NCBI RefSeq assembly: GCF_963259705.1 | Contig: NC_081846.1 | Span: forward strand, 91,028,641 to 91,092,640 | DNA from: Myotis daubentonii | Taxonomy: Eukaryota; Chordata; Mammalia; Chiroptera; Vespertilionidae | Direction of reading: 5' to 3' | Length of the DNA stretch: 64,000 nucleotides | Shown here: piece after piece, positions 45,231-57,299 of the stretch | Layout of the letters: each line of letters begins with the position of its first letter | How positions within the stretch are numbered: position 1 is the first letter of the stretch | The notes under the pieces: model-generated | What the model saw: the letters and a program-made list of their open reading frames with translations, nothing else | Told to the model about the DNA's origin: nothing | The model's database searches: none | Made by a program: the position numbers and the translations under genes

Positions 45231-48200
45231 TGATTGAGTTACCAAAGAGATCAAAGAAGAAATAAAAAAACATCCTGGAAACAAATGACAATGAAAACAC
45301 AACAAAACAAAAATCTATGGGACACAGTGAAAGCAATCCTGAGAAGGAAGTTCATAGCATTACAAGCATACCTCAAAAAACAAGAAAAACTGGTGATAAA
45401 TTATCTAACTGTACAAATTAAAGATTTAGAAAGAGAGCAACAAGAAAAGCCCAGAGTGAGCAGAATGGAAGAAATAATAAATATTAGAGTGGAAATAAAC
45501 GACACAGTGTCAAAAAACAAACAAACAAAAGATCAATAAAACCAAGGGCTGGTTCTTTAAAAGGATAAATAATATTGATGAACATCTAGCCACGCTCACC
45601 AAGAACCAAAAGGAGAGGACCCAAATAAGCAAAATCAGAAATGAAAGAGCCAAAATAACAAACAACCCCACAGAAATACAAAGAATTAAAAATAAAATTA
45701 TGAGCAACTCTATTCCAAAAAACTGGTCAACCTAGAAGAAATGGACATATTCCTAGAGAAATATAACTTTCCAAAACTCACTCAGGAAAAATAAAAATAT
45801 GTGAATAGGCCAATAACCATGGAGCAAATTGAAGCAGTAATCAAAAAACTCCCAGCCAACAAAAGCCCTGGACCAAATCAAAGAAGAACTAAAACCTATC
45901 ATCCTCAGACTATTCCAAAAAATTCAAGAGGAAGGAACACTTTCAAGCTTTTTCTGTGAAGCCAGCATTATCCTAATCCTAAAATCACATAAAGACACTA
46001 TAGAGAATTACAGGCCAGTATCTCTGATGAACATAGATGCTAAAATCCTCAACAAAATCCTCGCAAATCAGATCCAGCATTACATTAGAAAGATCATACA
46101 CCATGATCAAGTGTGATTTATTCCAGGGATGCAAGGCTGGTACAATATCCACAAATTAATAAATGTGATACCTCACATAAACAAATTGAGAGATAAAAAT
46201 CACATAATCATATCAATCAACATTTGACAAAAGTATTTGAAAAAACCCAACACACTTTCTTGATAAAAACTCTCAGCAAAGTGAGAATAGAGGGATCATA
46301 CCTCAACTTAATAAAAGCCATATATGAAAAACCTACAGCCAATATGACCAAACTAAAACAATTTCTCCTAATAACAGGAACAAGACAGGGATGCCCACTC
46401 TCACCAATCCTGTTTAACATAGTACTATAAGTACTAGCCATAGTGATCAGACAAGAACAGAAATAAAGGGCAGGCAAATTGGAAAAGAAGTAAAACTGTC
46501 ATTATTAGCAGATGACAGGATATTGTATATAGAAAACCCTAAAGACTCCATCAAAAAAAACTATTAGATTTATTAAATGAATTTGGCAATGTTAATACAA
46601 AATTAACACCCATAAATTGATGGCTTTTTTATACACCCGTAATGAACTCACAGAAAGAAAAACAAAACAAAACAAAACAAAATCCCATTTACCATTGCAG
46701 AAAAAAAAAAAAAAATTAAGATACCTAGGAATAAAATTAACTAAAGAGGTAAAAGACCTGTATTCAAAAAACTACAGGACATTGAAAAAAAGAGATAGTG
46801 GAAGATATAAACAAATGGAAGAATATACCATGTTCATGTATTTGTAGAATCAACATCATTAAAATGTCCATACCACCCAAAGCAATCTATAGATTCAATG
46901 CAATCCCCATTAAAATACCAATACCATATTTCACAGACCTAGAATAAACCCTCCAAAAATTCATATGAAATAAAAAAGACCTCGAATAGCTGCAGCAATC
47001 CTGAACAAGAACAAAGTTCAAGGGATCACAATACCAATTATCAAGCTATATTGCAAAGCCACTGTTCTCAAAACTGTCAGGTACTGACACAAGAACAGGC
47101 ATATAGACCAATGGAACAGACCAGAGAATGCAAGAATTGACCCAAGACACTATGCTCAATTAATATTTAACAAAGAAGGCAAGAGCCTGCCATGAAGTAA
47201 AGACAGTCTCCTCAATAAATGATGTTGGGAAAATTGGACAGATACATGCAAAAGAATGAAACTAGACCACCAACTTATATCATACACAAAAATGATCTCA
47301 ACATGGATAAGGGACTTAAATGTAAAATGGAAAACCATAAAAAATTTTAGAAGAATCCAGAGCCAGAAAAATATCAGACATATTTTGTAGCAATATCTTT
47401 ACCAATACAGCTCCTAGTGCAATGGAAACAAAGGAGAAAATAAATAAATGGGACCACATCAAAATAAAAAGCTTCTGCACAGCAAGAGAAACCATCAACA
47501 ATACAAGAAAGCCCACTGCTTAGGAGAACATACTCACCAATGTTGTTTCAAATAAGGGCCTAATCTCCAAAATTTATAGGGAACTCATACATCTTAACAA
47601 AAGGAAGATAAGCAATCCAATAAAAATGGGCAAAGGACTTAAATAGACACTTTTTGAAAGTGGACATACAGAAGGCCCAGAGACATGAAAACATGCTCAA
47701 AGTCACTAATCATCCGAGAGATGCAAATCAAAACAACAAGATACCATCTCACACCTGTCAAAATGGCTATCATCAACAAAGGACAAGTGCTGGTCTGGCT
47801 AGGATGTGAAGAAAAAGGAACCCTCGTGCACTGCTGGTGAGAATGCAGACTAGTGAAGCCACTGTGGAAAACAGTATGGAGTTTCCTCAAAAACTTTAAA
47901 ATGGTACTCCCATTTGACCCAGTGATCCCCCACTTCTAGGAATATATCCCAAGAAAACAGAAACACAGCAATCAGAAAGGACATATGCACTCCTATGTTC
48001 ACAGCAGGACAATTTACAATAGGTAATATTTGGAAACAACCTAAGTGCCCACCAGCAGATGAGTGGATTAAAAAACAGCGGTACATCTACACAATGGAAT
48101 ACTATGCTGCTGTAAAAAAGAAGAAATTCTTAACATTTGCAACAGCATGGATGGACCTGGAGAGCATTATACTAAGCAAAATAAGCCAGTCAGAGAAAGA

Positions 48201-48503
48201 TAAATATCACATGATCTCACTCATTTGTGGAATATAATGAACAACATAAACTGATGAAGAAAAATAGATACAGAGACAGTGAAGCATTGAAAATACAGTC
48301 AAACCTCAGAGGGAAGACAGGGGAGGGTTGGGTGTGGGGGTAAGAGATGCATGCATATAAGCATAAACCAATGGACACAGGTACTACGGGTGTGAGGGAA
48401 TGTGGCTGGAGAGAAGTTAATGGGGGAAAAGTAGACATATTTAATACTACATTAAATACTTAAACAATAAAGAATTAAAAATAAAATAAAATAAAAGAGT
48501 ATT

Positions 48504-49620
48504 CTTTCTCTTATGAAATTATTTTGACATGTTTAGTGAAAAATCAGCGTCTCATAAATGTATGGTTCTATTTATGAACACCCATTTCTATTTCATTAAT
48601 GTACTTAGCTATGCTTATTCAAATTGTACCCAGGATCCATTTTTGTAGCTTTGTGGTAAGGATTGAATTAAGTTTTGTTTTCCCTAATTTTGTTTTTTTT
48701 TTCTTTTTATTATTACTTTGGCGCTTCTGGATTTCTTATATTACCATATACATTTTAGGGATAGCTAATAAATTTTAAAAAATAAATGTTCAGCTAGCTT
48801 TCAAAGAAATTTAGTTCTATCAGTAGACAAATTTAGAAAACTTTACCATTTTATCAATATTAAGTCTTCCAATTCATGAATAGAATATATGAACATCAAT
48901 TTAGTACTTCCTAAATTTTTTCAATGTTTTGTAGCTTTTGTTGTAGAAGTCTTGTAATTCTTTTAGTTTCTTTCTAATTTGTTTATTCATTTTGTTGCTA
49001 TTGTAAATGGAATTCTTTATTTTATGTTATTTTAATTCCAGATTGTTCATTGCTAGTATAGAATTACAATTGATTTATGTTTATTGATCTTGTATCCTGC
49101 AATCTCACTAAACTTTTTAGCTCTAAATTTTCATATAGATTACTAAATACTTCTGAGGATTTTTTATGTATAAGATCATGTTACATGAAAATAGAGATGG
49201 TTTTATCTCTTCCTTTCTAATGTCAATATCTTTTTTTTTGTTTTTTTGTTCCATAATTTCCTTGGCTAGAACCTTCAGTAAAATATTAGTAGGTATGTGA
49301 GACTGGCCATTCTAGTGTTACTTTTTACTTTACAGGGAAGACCTTCAGTCTTCAAGTTTAGTATAATACTAGCTGTGGGTTATATCAAGTGGTTTATCTC
49401 CATGTACTAATACAATATTTTCCCCCTCTAATCTATTCATATGAGTTGTGTTAATAGACTACTTTTTATATATACATTATGTACTTGGGATAAATCCTAT
49501 TTGGTCACAGAATATTTATTTTAATTATGTCAATCATTTTTTCAAATGCTTCAAGGATTTGCTGTTGCTTAAACATAGAGTTTAAAATTTTAATTCTTTT
49601 TTTATCTATTCTGCCACCTT
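48504..49620 (-). repeat. old L1, right part
   Basis: Continuation of the L1 interrupted at 42736, as reverse-complement ORF2 ('atcctgcaatctcactaaac', 'tggctagaaccttcagtaaa'). Confidence 0.7.
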
Positions 49621-49624
49621 ATGT

Positions 49625-50185
49625 CTATTTTATTACATTTATTGGTGTGACATTGGTTAATAAGATCATATAGGTTTCAAGTGTTCATTTCTGTGATACA
49701 TGATCTGTATGTTGCATTGTGTGCCCACCACCCAAAGTCAAATACTTTTCCATCACCATATATTTGGCCCACTTTACCCTTTACTACCCTCCCCCTGCCT
49801 TCCCTCTGGTAACCAACATATTCTTGTCTGTGTCTATGACTCAATTTTATGTCTCACATATGAGTAAAATCATATGGTTCTTAGCTTCTTCTGACTGACT
49901 TATTTCGCTTAGCATAATGTTCTCAAGGTCCATTCATGTTGTCGCAAATGACAAAATTTTAAGAAAATATAAGTACTAAACCTATGGACCTTGGTTTGAG
50001 AGAAAATTTCATGAATCTCACCCCAAAGGCAAAGGAAGTAAGGGAAAAACAAATGAAAGGGATTAAATCAAACTGAAAAGCTTCTGCACAGCAAAAGAAA
50101 TATCCAACAACAAAAAAGATAAGCAACCAAATGGGAGATAATATTTGCCACCAGCTCTAACAAGGAATTAATATGTAAAATATTT
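49625..50185. mobile_element. twin-primed L1 3' end
   Basis: 49625-49965 is an L1 3' UTR/ORF2 end on the minus strand ('atgttctcaaggtccattca'). 49966-50185 is L1 ORF2 on the plus strand ('aaaagcttctgcacagcaaa'). The halves are opposed, as after twin priming. Confidence 0.7.
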
Positions 50186-50243
50186 TTTATTCTAATATTC
50201 AAAGTCCTCTGGCATTTGACACCAAGGTGCCTTTATACTCTTT

Positions 50244-50457
50244 CTAGAGGCCTGGTGCACAAATTCATGTACATTGAAAGGAAATTAATTAGAAGAAATA
50301 TTTTAATATCGCTATTTGTCCTTTCTCTATAATAGAAGTGTCAACCAAATTGATGATAAACAATGACAGATTGAAACACACGTGTGCGATTGGCGCCAGG
50401 GAGAAACTTATATGTATTGCACATGCATGAGTCAACTTAGCCTTTTATAGATATAGA
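50244..50457 (-). mobile_element. Helitron-like element with unusual interior
   Basis: Minus-strand start TCTATATCTATAAAAGGC and end CCTCTAG with half of the hairpin (GTGCAC, ATTCATGTAC). The AT-rich interior does not resemble the other Helitrons, and the base next to CTAG is not the usual one. Confidence 0.6.
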
Positions 50458-51164
50458 ATAAACTTGCTTAATTAGACCTGCTTTCTGATTTAGCTAAACT
50501 TTTTCCAGCCCAGTGAAGCACCCCAACTTCTCTTTCAGGTAATTGTCAGCAACACAACAGTAATTATATCAACACGTAGCACATTATTATTGTAGATCAC
50601 GCAGGGAGAACAAAGGGTGAAATATTTAACTGCAGCAGTGTTTGACTATATTCTGCGCAGTGAGAAAACCTGAAGTCATTTTCAAGGTCCACCATTTATT
50701 ATTTCTTTTCAGTCGGGTCAAGTTTGTAAGCTTTGTAAATCTCCATTTTCAGGCTAATGAAAAGAAAATAGGGTTCCACCAAGTCTCCCATCTACCTACT
50801 ACAGGACTTCTGTGAGGGTCAAATGAGATAAGGCATGGGAAAACGCTTCACAGACATTTGGTTAAAGTGTGAAATGTTTGCACCTGCCTATAAAGCAAGT
50901 CGTGTTCCTGGACTAAAGAAAGAGCATGGAGGCTAGTTGTCCCTAGGGAGAGGAAGCCAGGCTTTGCTACATGACATCATTACCCAGAACCCAGTCACCG
51001 TTTCTGGGCTGTGGGCCACACTTTGCACCATGGGATCTTGGCAGTGTCAGCTGCTATTTGGTGGGGTGTCACTCCAGAGTGGTGGTGGGGCCTGTGTCCC
51101 ACATGGGGGAAGCCAAGTGTTGCTTTGTGGGCGCCAGGTCCATGGTGCCATTTCTCTGTGTGCA
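50458..51164. other. unassigned sequence, possibly partly Helitron
   Basis: 50458-50930 is unrecognised. 50935-51164 is GC-rich and runs without visible break into the Helitron at 51165, so it may be captured DNA inside that element. No gene was identified. Confidence 0.35.
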
Positions 51165-51427
51165 TCATGGCAGCTCTGGGACCCCTTGGGGGATGTCCGA
51201 CTGCTGGTTTAGGCCCAAACCCTGAAGTTGGACATCCCTCTTGCAATCCATGACCATTCACCCCTAACTGCTCGCCTGCCTGCCTGCCTGCCTGCCCCTA
51301 ACCACTCACCTGCCTGCCTGACTGCTGGCCCCTAACTGCTTGCCTGCCTGCCTGCTCAGTGCACATCATAGCGACCAGTTGTTCCGGTCATTCCACCATA
51401 TAGGTTGCTTAGGCTTATATATATATA
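51165..51427 (-). mobile_element. Helitron, 3' end not found
   Basis: The minus-strand 5' end TATATATATATAAGCC lies at 51427; the TC is lost. The element contains 'gatgtccgactgctggttta' of unit B type and 'gcctgcctgcctg' repeats. Its 3' hairpin was not found before 50900. It abuts the CTAG of the next Helitron. Confidence 0.65.
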
Positions 51428-52089
51428 CTAGGGTCCCGGTGCACGAAATTCGTGCACTGGGTGTGTGGGGGGGGGGAGTGTCCCTCAGCCCAGCCTGCCC
51501 CCTCTCACATACTGGGAGCCCTCAGGCGTTGACTCCCATCACCCTCCAATAGCAGGATCGGCCCCTTGCCCAGGCCTGACGCCTCTGGCCTAGGCATCCA
51601 GCCCGGGCAGCGGGGACCCGCAGCTGCAGCAGCCCCATGATCGTGGGCTTCGCTTTAGGCTCAGGCAAGGGACCCCTAGCTCCTGGGACTGCCAGCTTCG
51701 ACCATGCCCAGCTCCCATCGCTGGCTCCACCCCTACTTCCTGCGATCACTGGCCAGGGTGGAAAAGGCACCTGATTCTCCGATCATGGCTGGGGGGCAGG
51801 GCAAAGGCGGCCCCGGGGCCGCCTTTGCCCTGCCCCCCAGCTCTTAGCTCCCCCCTGGGTTTCCGATCACTGTCAGTGGCAGGGGGCTTCTTCCTGCTTT
51901 CCCTTTCGCCTCCCTGCATTGTGCCTACATATGCAAATTAACCGCCATCTTGTTGGCAGTTAACTGCCAATCTTAGTTGGCAGTTAACTGCCAATCAAAG
52001 TTGGCAGTTAATTTGCATATAGCCCTGATTAGCCAATGAAAAGGGTAGCTCGTACGCCAATTACCATTTTTCTCTTTTATTAGTGTTGA
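51428..52089 (-). mobile_element. non-autonomous Helitron
   Basis: Minus-strand end CTAG (51428) with the perfect hairpin GTGCACGAAATTCGTGCAC (51439-51457). The start TCAACACTAATAAAAGAG (52089) is followed by T. Same family as 15765 and 19677 with the GC minisatellite nearly removed. Confidence 0.9.
51789..51840. repeat. perfect 52-bp palindrome
   Basis: Two 26-bp arms, each starting CTGGGGGGCAGGGCAAAGG on its own strand, meet without a spacer at CCCC/GGGG (51814/51815). Confidence 0.97.
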
Positions 52090-55000
52090 TAGATTCTCAC
52101 TCTCAAATCAACAGTTTCAACCAAATGCTTTTACTAGCTGTTTCTACAAATTACCTTCTACCATCTTCATACTGTTGTTCAACTTCAGCCAACCAACTGA
52201 AAGTAGCTTTGTGACTTTCTCTACCTACACAAACTCTGCCTAATTTTTAAAGTTCAATTACTGTTTCTTCATCTTTTGTAAGCCTTCCTAAAATGTTTGC
52301 CTAAAGTGAGCTTTTCTTCTTTGAATATCTTAATGATGATATTGCTTTGCTAATTTTCTAATTAATCTTTTAATACTCTGGCATTCATTTTAGTGGCACT
52401 AACTCAGGATTGCACATGCTCTGCTGTGTGTTGGGACCTGTCCAAAGCTGCCCAGCCAAAGGGGTGATGAGGGGCTGCTGTCTGGCACATGCCGGCTACC
52501 TAAGCTACATGCCCTGTACAGAGCTCCATCTGTCCAAAGCAAGGGAGTTCTTTAAAAAAACATCTCTATTCATAAAGGAAGGCATGCTGCAACTGTGGTC
52601 TGCTCAGAGAGTGTTCTGCACAATTCTCTGATAAATGAATAGTTTTACAGTTTCTCATAATGAGCATTTTAAAGGGGTTAATCTGTTCTCTCAAATTAGG
52701 ATATGAATCATGCCCTGTAATTGTTGTATATATCTGCTCACCTAGCACAATGCCACAGGAATGTTTTATGAACAAATATGCACCATTTAGAAATATCTTA
52801 TCAGGAAATGAAATCTGTGAAGTATCTCTCAGACAGATTTCTACATTTCAAGCACATGGTAGCTGCCGAGACCATGCCATCTAGTTTTCCAAACACTGGT
52901 GAATAGATGAGAACAGTTTGGAAGATGGAGAAGATATTGCATTAGTAGTCTCCATGACCTTTACTTATACTCAAACCTAATAACTCTTGCACTCCATTTT
53001 TAGTTAGAGTGTGAGTCTTTTCAATGATAAATAAAAATAAATAATATTTAAAGGGTATTTTACGGGTTCATGCATATTATCATTAGATAATAAACATGTT
53101 TTTTCCAATTCTGATTTGATACCTGGTTGGTACCAGGAACAGCAGTCATCCAGTAAACACCACTGACTTTTTCATACAGATGAACATTGAGATAGGAGCA
53201 GTAGATCAGAGTCACAAGGCCAGCAGGTGGAATGTTCTTTTCACTATAGCTTCCCTGCTAAGACATGGAGTGGAGAAAGCACAATTTCTACTAAGCCTGG
53301 GTGGTAAAGAGCATACTATGTCATCTAGGAAAGTCACTTAAGAATATTTAAAATCAAATCATTTATTTTTCTCCAAATCAGAAACATTTTGCTGGTAGAA
53401 GCTACACTGTCTGCACTTATTAGAGCAACAGATACAAGTTAATATTCTTGGAGTTAGGCTGCTTGAACCAATGTTATGATACCCAGAAAAATCACAATGA
53501 CTAAGAATGGGTGTCTAATTTCATCAGTGTTATTAGAAATGGACATTTTGAATTTTTTATAATGCATTCATTGTACAGATGTCATCCAAGCTGTCACATA
53601 TGTTGGTGATGATTGTAATAAACAGAGGTTGGAGACCTATTCACCTGGGTATGATGTGGGACCGTGCTCCCATTCCAGCTGTTAACAGTGTGTGCAGCTC
53701 GGAGGGAGCTCACACCCGGTTTATTCAACACATCAACACACAAACTGCCTTTTGGCTGCTAAGCGCCAGGCAGGTGTTTTTTCTCCATATAAATCTGGTA
53801 ACTTCTAGTTTTTCTATGTTGGCCTTAGCGTCTAAAGAAACTCTGAACTAAACCAATAGCCCATCTTCAAGAAGGTGCAAGTCCTTGCTGCATGAATGTA
53901 CTTCTATGTACTCACTTTAGCTGTGGTTTTATTTTATCTTTCTTTTTCTTTTTTTAAAAAATTCATTTTATCCTAGTTATCCACAGTTTTGGTAAGTTGC
54001 CTAAATAAGCATCTTTGGAAGGAATTGGGGGTATATGTGTGGAGAATGATTTCTCCATTGTAAGTTGGTGCTGAAAGCAGAATCGGAAACATGCCAGAAC
54101 CCACTTCATGGGTGAAGCACCGGGGGACCTGACATGCCAAGTGTCTTCTCCAACGAAGAAAACGAGTAATTATAAGACAGAGGTGCATGATTCTTTACAT
54201 TCCAACTCATTTTTTATCTTCTCACATGGACAGAGGACTTTGTATACACAAACTTCCTTTGTACAGGCAGCTTCCTTTCCCTCTTCTTTGCTTTTTACTC
54301 TTCATGTGTGTCCTCATTTTCATCAGACAGATTGGACTCTTTGATGTACTAATCACTTGAATATATGAAAGGTAGGACCCATGATGTCACACAGAAGATC
54401 TGGTCTTGTTGTCTTACTTGCTGAAGAAGCTGCAAGGGTAAAAAGATTGTTGACTTAGCTTGGACTCTGCCCCCAAACACCAAGTTTGTTTTCAGAAAAC
54501 AAGTTAACTTACTATTTAGCTCAACTATATTTTCTTAAATTTCAACTGGGAATCTTAAAACATGCCAAATATTAGATCTTTAATTCAATTTTTTAAACTT
54601 TCTTATTGATAAAAATACTTGGATCAGGGTTTACATATGGGAAATGTTTTCTATAATACCGTAAGTCTTCAAGTTAAAGTTCCCTAGCCTTTACCAATAT
54701 TGAAAAAAATAAAACACAATAATTACCTCTGTACCAGGATTATGCCAAGGAATGTCTGAAGTTTATGACAATATGATCAGGTGCTATGAAGCTAATTTGT
54801 GGAAGAAGATATTCTGCCATCTCCTATGGGTTCTAATTTCAGTGTGATCTCAAGTTACTCTTCTCAAGGTAGTATTAGAAAGATATGAAGGACTCTTGAT
54901 AGAATATTTTATCTCTTCACTTGAATAAGTTTGTTTTTTTAACTATTAGAGTTATATGGCTTATTTTTACTACAGATTTCTCAGAGTCTTAACATGTTAA

Positions 55001-55317
55001 TAAACACTGTTGTCTCAAAGAAAAGGATGTGATGCTCATTATTTCTTTAGATTCTATAGCCAAAGGTGAAACTTCCTGAAAATGTAGCCCGTGCATCAAA
55101 ATTTGTGAAATATTAAGACTTAGAGTAGGTACACCACTTTATTCACATTCTAAAGGATAATATATGCATGTAAATGGTCTTAACTGCAAGTTTTGGTCTC
55201 TAAATATGTGGAATTATGCTGCTTGAATTTGTAACCTACACCACTTACTAGTTTTAATAAATTAATTTGTGAACTTGGACAGATAATTTAACCTTTTTGC
55301 TTCTTGTTTGCATCGTA
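52090..55317. other. unique sequence, nothing recognised
   Basis: The longest stretch without recognised mobile DNA (3.2 kb). Short frames at 52410-52884, 53579-53851 and 53973-54344 have no recognised domain. It may be the best place to look for conserved non-coding or exonic sequence. Confidence 0.4.
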
Positions 55318-55673
55318 TCTACACTAATAAAAGGGAAGCATGCAAATTGGTGTCACTCTGCTATGCCTAAAAGCCAATCAGAGTGACTATGTAAATTAAC
55401 CCAACAAAGATGGTGGCTAATTTGCATATGCAGGCACGGAGGAGTGAAGACTGAAGACTGTGACTGAAGACTGAAGACTTAAGACTGAAGAGGTTTGGCT
55501 CCTCCGCTGCAGCCTCAGCGGAGAAGCCAAGCCTCACTGCAGCTGCAGCAGAGAAGCCAAGCCTTGCTGTTGCAGGACCAAAGGCCTGGGTCCCGGGTGC
55601 TGGAGGAAAACTGGTGTCAGCAGCCAGGGGAAGGAAGGCCTATTGCGCGAATCTTCGTGCAATGGGCTTCTAG
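55318..55673 (+). mobile_element. non-autonomous Helitron
   Basis: TCTACACTAATAAAAGGG start after A; end TTGCGCGAATCTTCGTGCAA hairpin variant, then CTTCTAG before T. An octamer ATTTGCAT and an AAAGATGGTGGC site lie near the start. A 'gactgaa'-type repeat is at 55446-55490. Confidence 0.9.
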
Positions 55674-55784
55674 TGTAAAATAATGATAAAGGTTACAAAG
55701 ACAACCTGTAATTATAAATGTATTTGAAAGCCATAACTGCCTGCTTTTTCTTGTAGTTATTGTTAATCCTCACCAGAGGATATT

Positions 55785-56005
55785 TTTTCCACTGATTTTT
55801 AGAGAGAGTGGAAGAGAGGTGAGAGTGGGACAGAGAGAGAGAGGAGAGAGACAGAGAGGGAAACATCAATATGAGAGGGACACACGGTTGTCTCCCACAT
55901 ACACCCCAACCAGTTCCTGGGATCAAAACTTCAATCCAGGTATGTGTCCGCAATCCCTGGGTACATGGGTTGATACTCCAAACCCTGAGACATGCTGGCC
56001 ATGAC
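55785..56005 (-). repeat. older tRNA-derived SINE
   Basis: GAGA-rich body at the left and a head near 'ccctgagacatgctggccat' on plus. Diverged. Confidence 0.65.
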
Positions 56006-56231
56006 AACTGTCTGCTTTTTTTATATTCCAATTTATGGGGACATAACTGTCCACATCAACTTAGCACAGCTTCCTTTCCCTTTTCACAGCTTTTCACTGC
56101 CTCTTCAGGTGTGCCCTTCTCCTTTCCCATTACTCAGAATTGAGCTGTTTTGATGTCTCCTATTCATTTAGATACATAGAAGAGCCTGGAAAAATTCAGC
56201 AAATATTAGTCAATGCACATATTATCCTATA

Positions 56232-56451
56232 CTAGAGGCCCAGTGCACGAAATTTGTGCATGAGTAGGGTTCCTAAGCCTGGCCAGGGATCAGTGCCAAT
56301 TGGGGCCTTCTGGCTGCCGTCTGGGGCCTTCCCTTGTTCCGTGCCGCCCCCTTGTAGTCAGCGTACATCATCGTGAGTGATCGAACTCCTGCTCTCTTGG
56401 TCAAACTTCCATGGGGACAATTTGAATATTAGGCTTATATATATATATAGA
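56232..56451 (-). mobile_element. short Helitron
   Basis: End CTAG (56232) after A with hairpin GTGCACGAAATTTGTGCAT; start TCTATATATATATAAGCC (56451). The next Helitron's CTAG follows at once. Confidence 0.85.
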
Positions 56452-56640
56452 CTAGAGCCCCCGTGCACAAAATCCATTCATGGAGGGCGGTGTTCCCTCA
56501 GCCCAGCCTGTATCCACTCCAATCGAGGACCCTTCAGGGGATGTCTGACTGCTGACTAGGAATCAAGCCTCAACTGGTGGTCAGACATCCCTCTCACAAT
56601 CTGGGACTGCTGGCTTCTAACCACTCACCTGCCTGCCCTA
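56452..56640 (-). mobile_element. Helitron 3' part
   Basis: CTAG with decayed hairpin GTGCACAAAATCCATTCAT and unit-B-like sequence ('ggggatgtctgactgctgac'). Broken at about 56640 by an L1 3' end; the 5' part was not found. Confidence 0.75.
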
Positions 56641-57190
56641 GGAAACCCAAAACACTGGTCAGAAAGAATATATGCACGTCTATATTCATAGCACTACAAT
56701 TTACAATAGCTAAGATTTGGAAACAGCCTAAGTGCCCATCAGCAGATGAATGGGTATAAAAGCTATGGTACATTTACCCAATGTAATCTATTCAGCAGTA
56801 AAAAAGAAGGAACTCTTACCACTTGCAATAGCATGGATGGACCTAGAGAGTATTATGCTAAGTAAAATAAGCCAGCCAGAGAAAGGTAAGTATCACATGA
56901 TCTCACTCATTTGTGGAATCTATGAACAAATAATCTGAAGAACAAAATAGGTCCAGAATCATAGAACCATGGGAAAAAAATGATCAATTTCAGAGGGGAG
57001 GCAAAGATGGGGTTGGATGATTAGGGATGGATTTACAGGGAAACTTATATGCATACATGCGTAGCCCATGGACACAGACAATAGTGTGTGAAGGCTTGGG
57101 AGGGCCGGGTTGGTGGTAAATGGGGAAAACAAACAAAAAAATTAAGGGGGCATCTTTAATACTTTAAACAATAAAGTTAAATTTTAAAAT
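56641..57190 (+). mobile_element. 5'-truncated L1 end
   Basis: Last part of ORF2 ('gcatggatggacctagagag') and bat L1 3' UTR, ending 'aaacaataaagtt'. It starts directly on Helitron sequence. Confidence 0.85.
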
Positions 57191-57299
57191 AATAATAATA
57201 AATAGAACATGCCATCTGAGACTGCAGGAGACTATTAATACACCAGGTAAGAGATAGGAGAGGGATACAGATAGATTTTTTTAATAATGAAAGAAATAA

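Larger units (their letters stand above)
44560..48235 (+). pseudogene. L1 ORF2 remnant
   Basis: Endonuclease, reverse transcriptase and C-terminal parts of L1 ORF2 occur in order but in several frames. The endonuclease phrase PYICCLEETHF is at about 44730-44760; its downstream half is lost where the U2 fragment, SINE and Helitron sit. The RT motif TRQGCPLSPILFNIVL is at about 46380-46430. The catalytic FADD appears as LADD near 46510, with the F changed. Frames and missing parts exclude activity. Confidence 0.85.
42747..48492 (+). mobile_element. L1 insertion with both ends preserved
   Basis: The 5' end reads 'gaagtcaagatggaggctgg' with two AAGATGG-type sites typical of L1 promoters. The 3' end is 'aacaataaagaatt' plus A-rich DNA. 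The site duplication AAAAGAGTATT is at 42736-42746 and 48493-48503. ORF1 and ORF2 are both broken, part of the endonuclease region is missing, and the element carries four later insertions. A TGAG/TG microsatellite lies in its 5' UTR (42796-42870). Confidence 0.88.
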
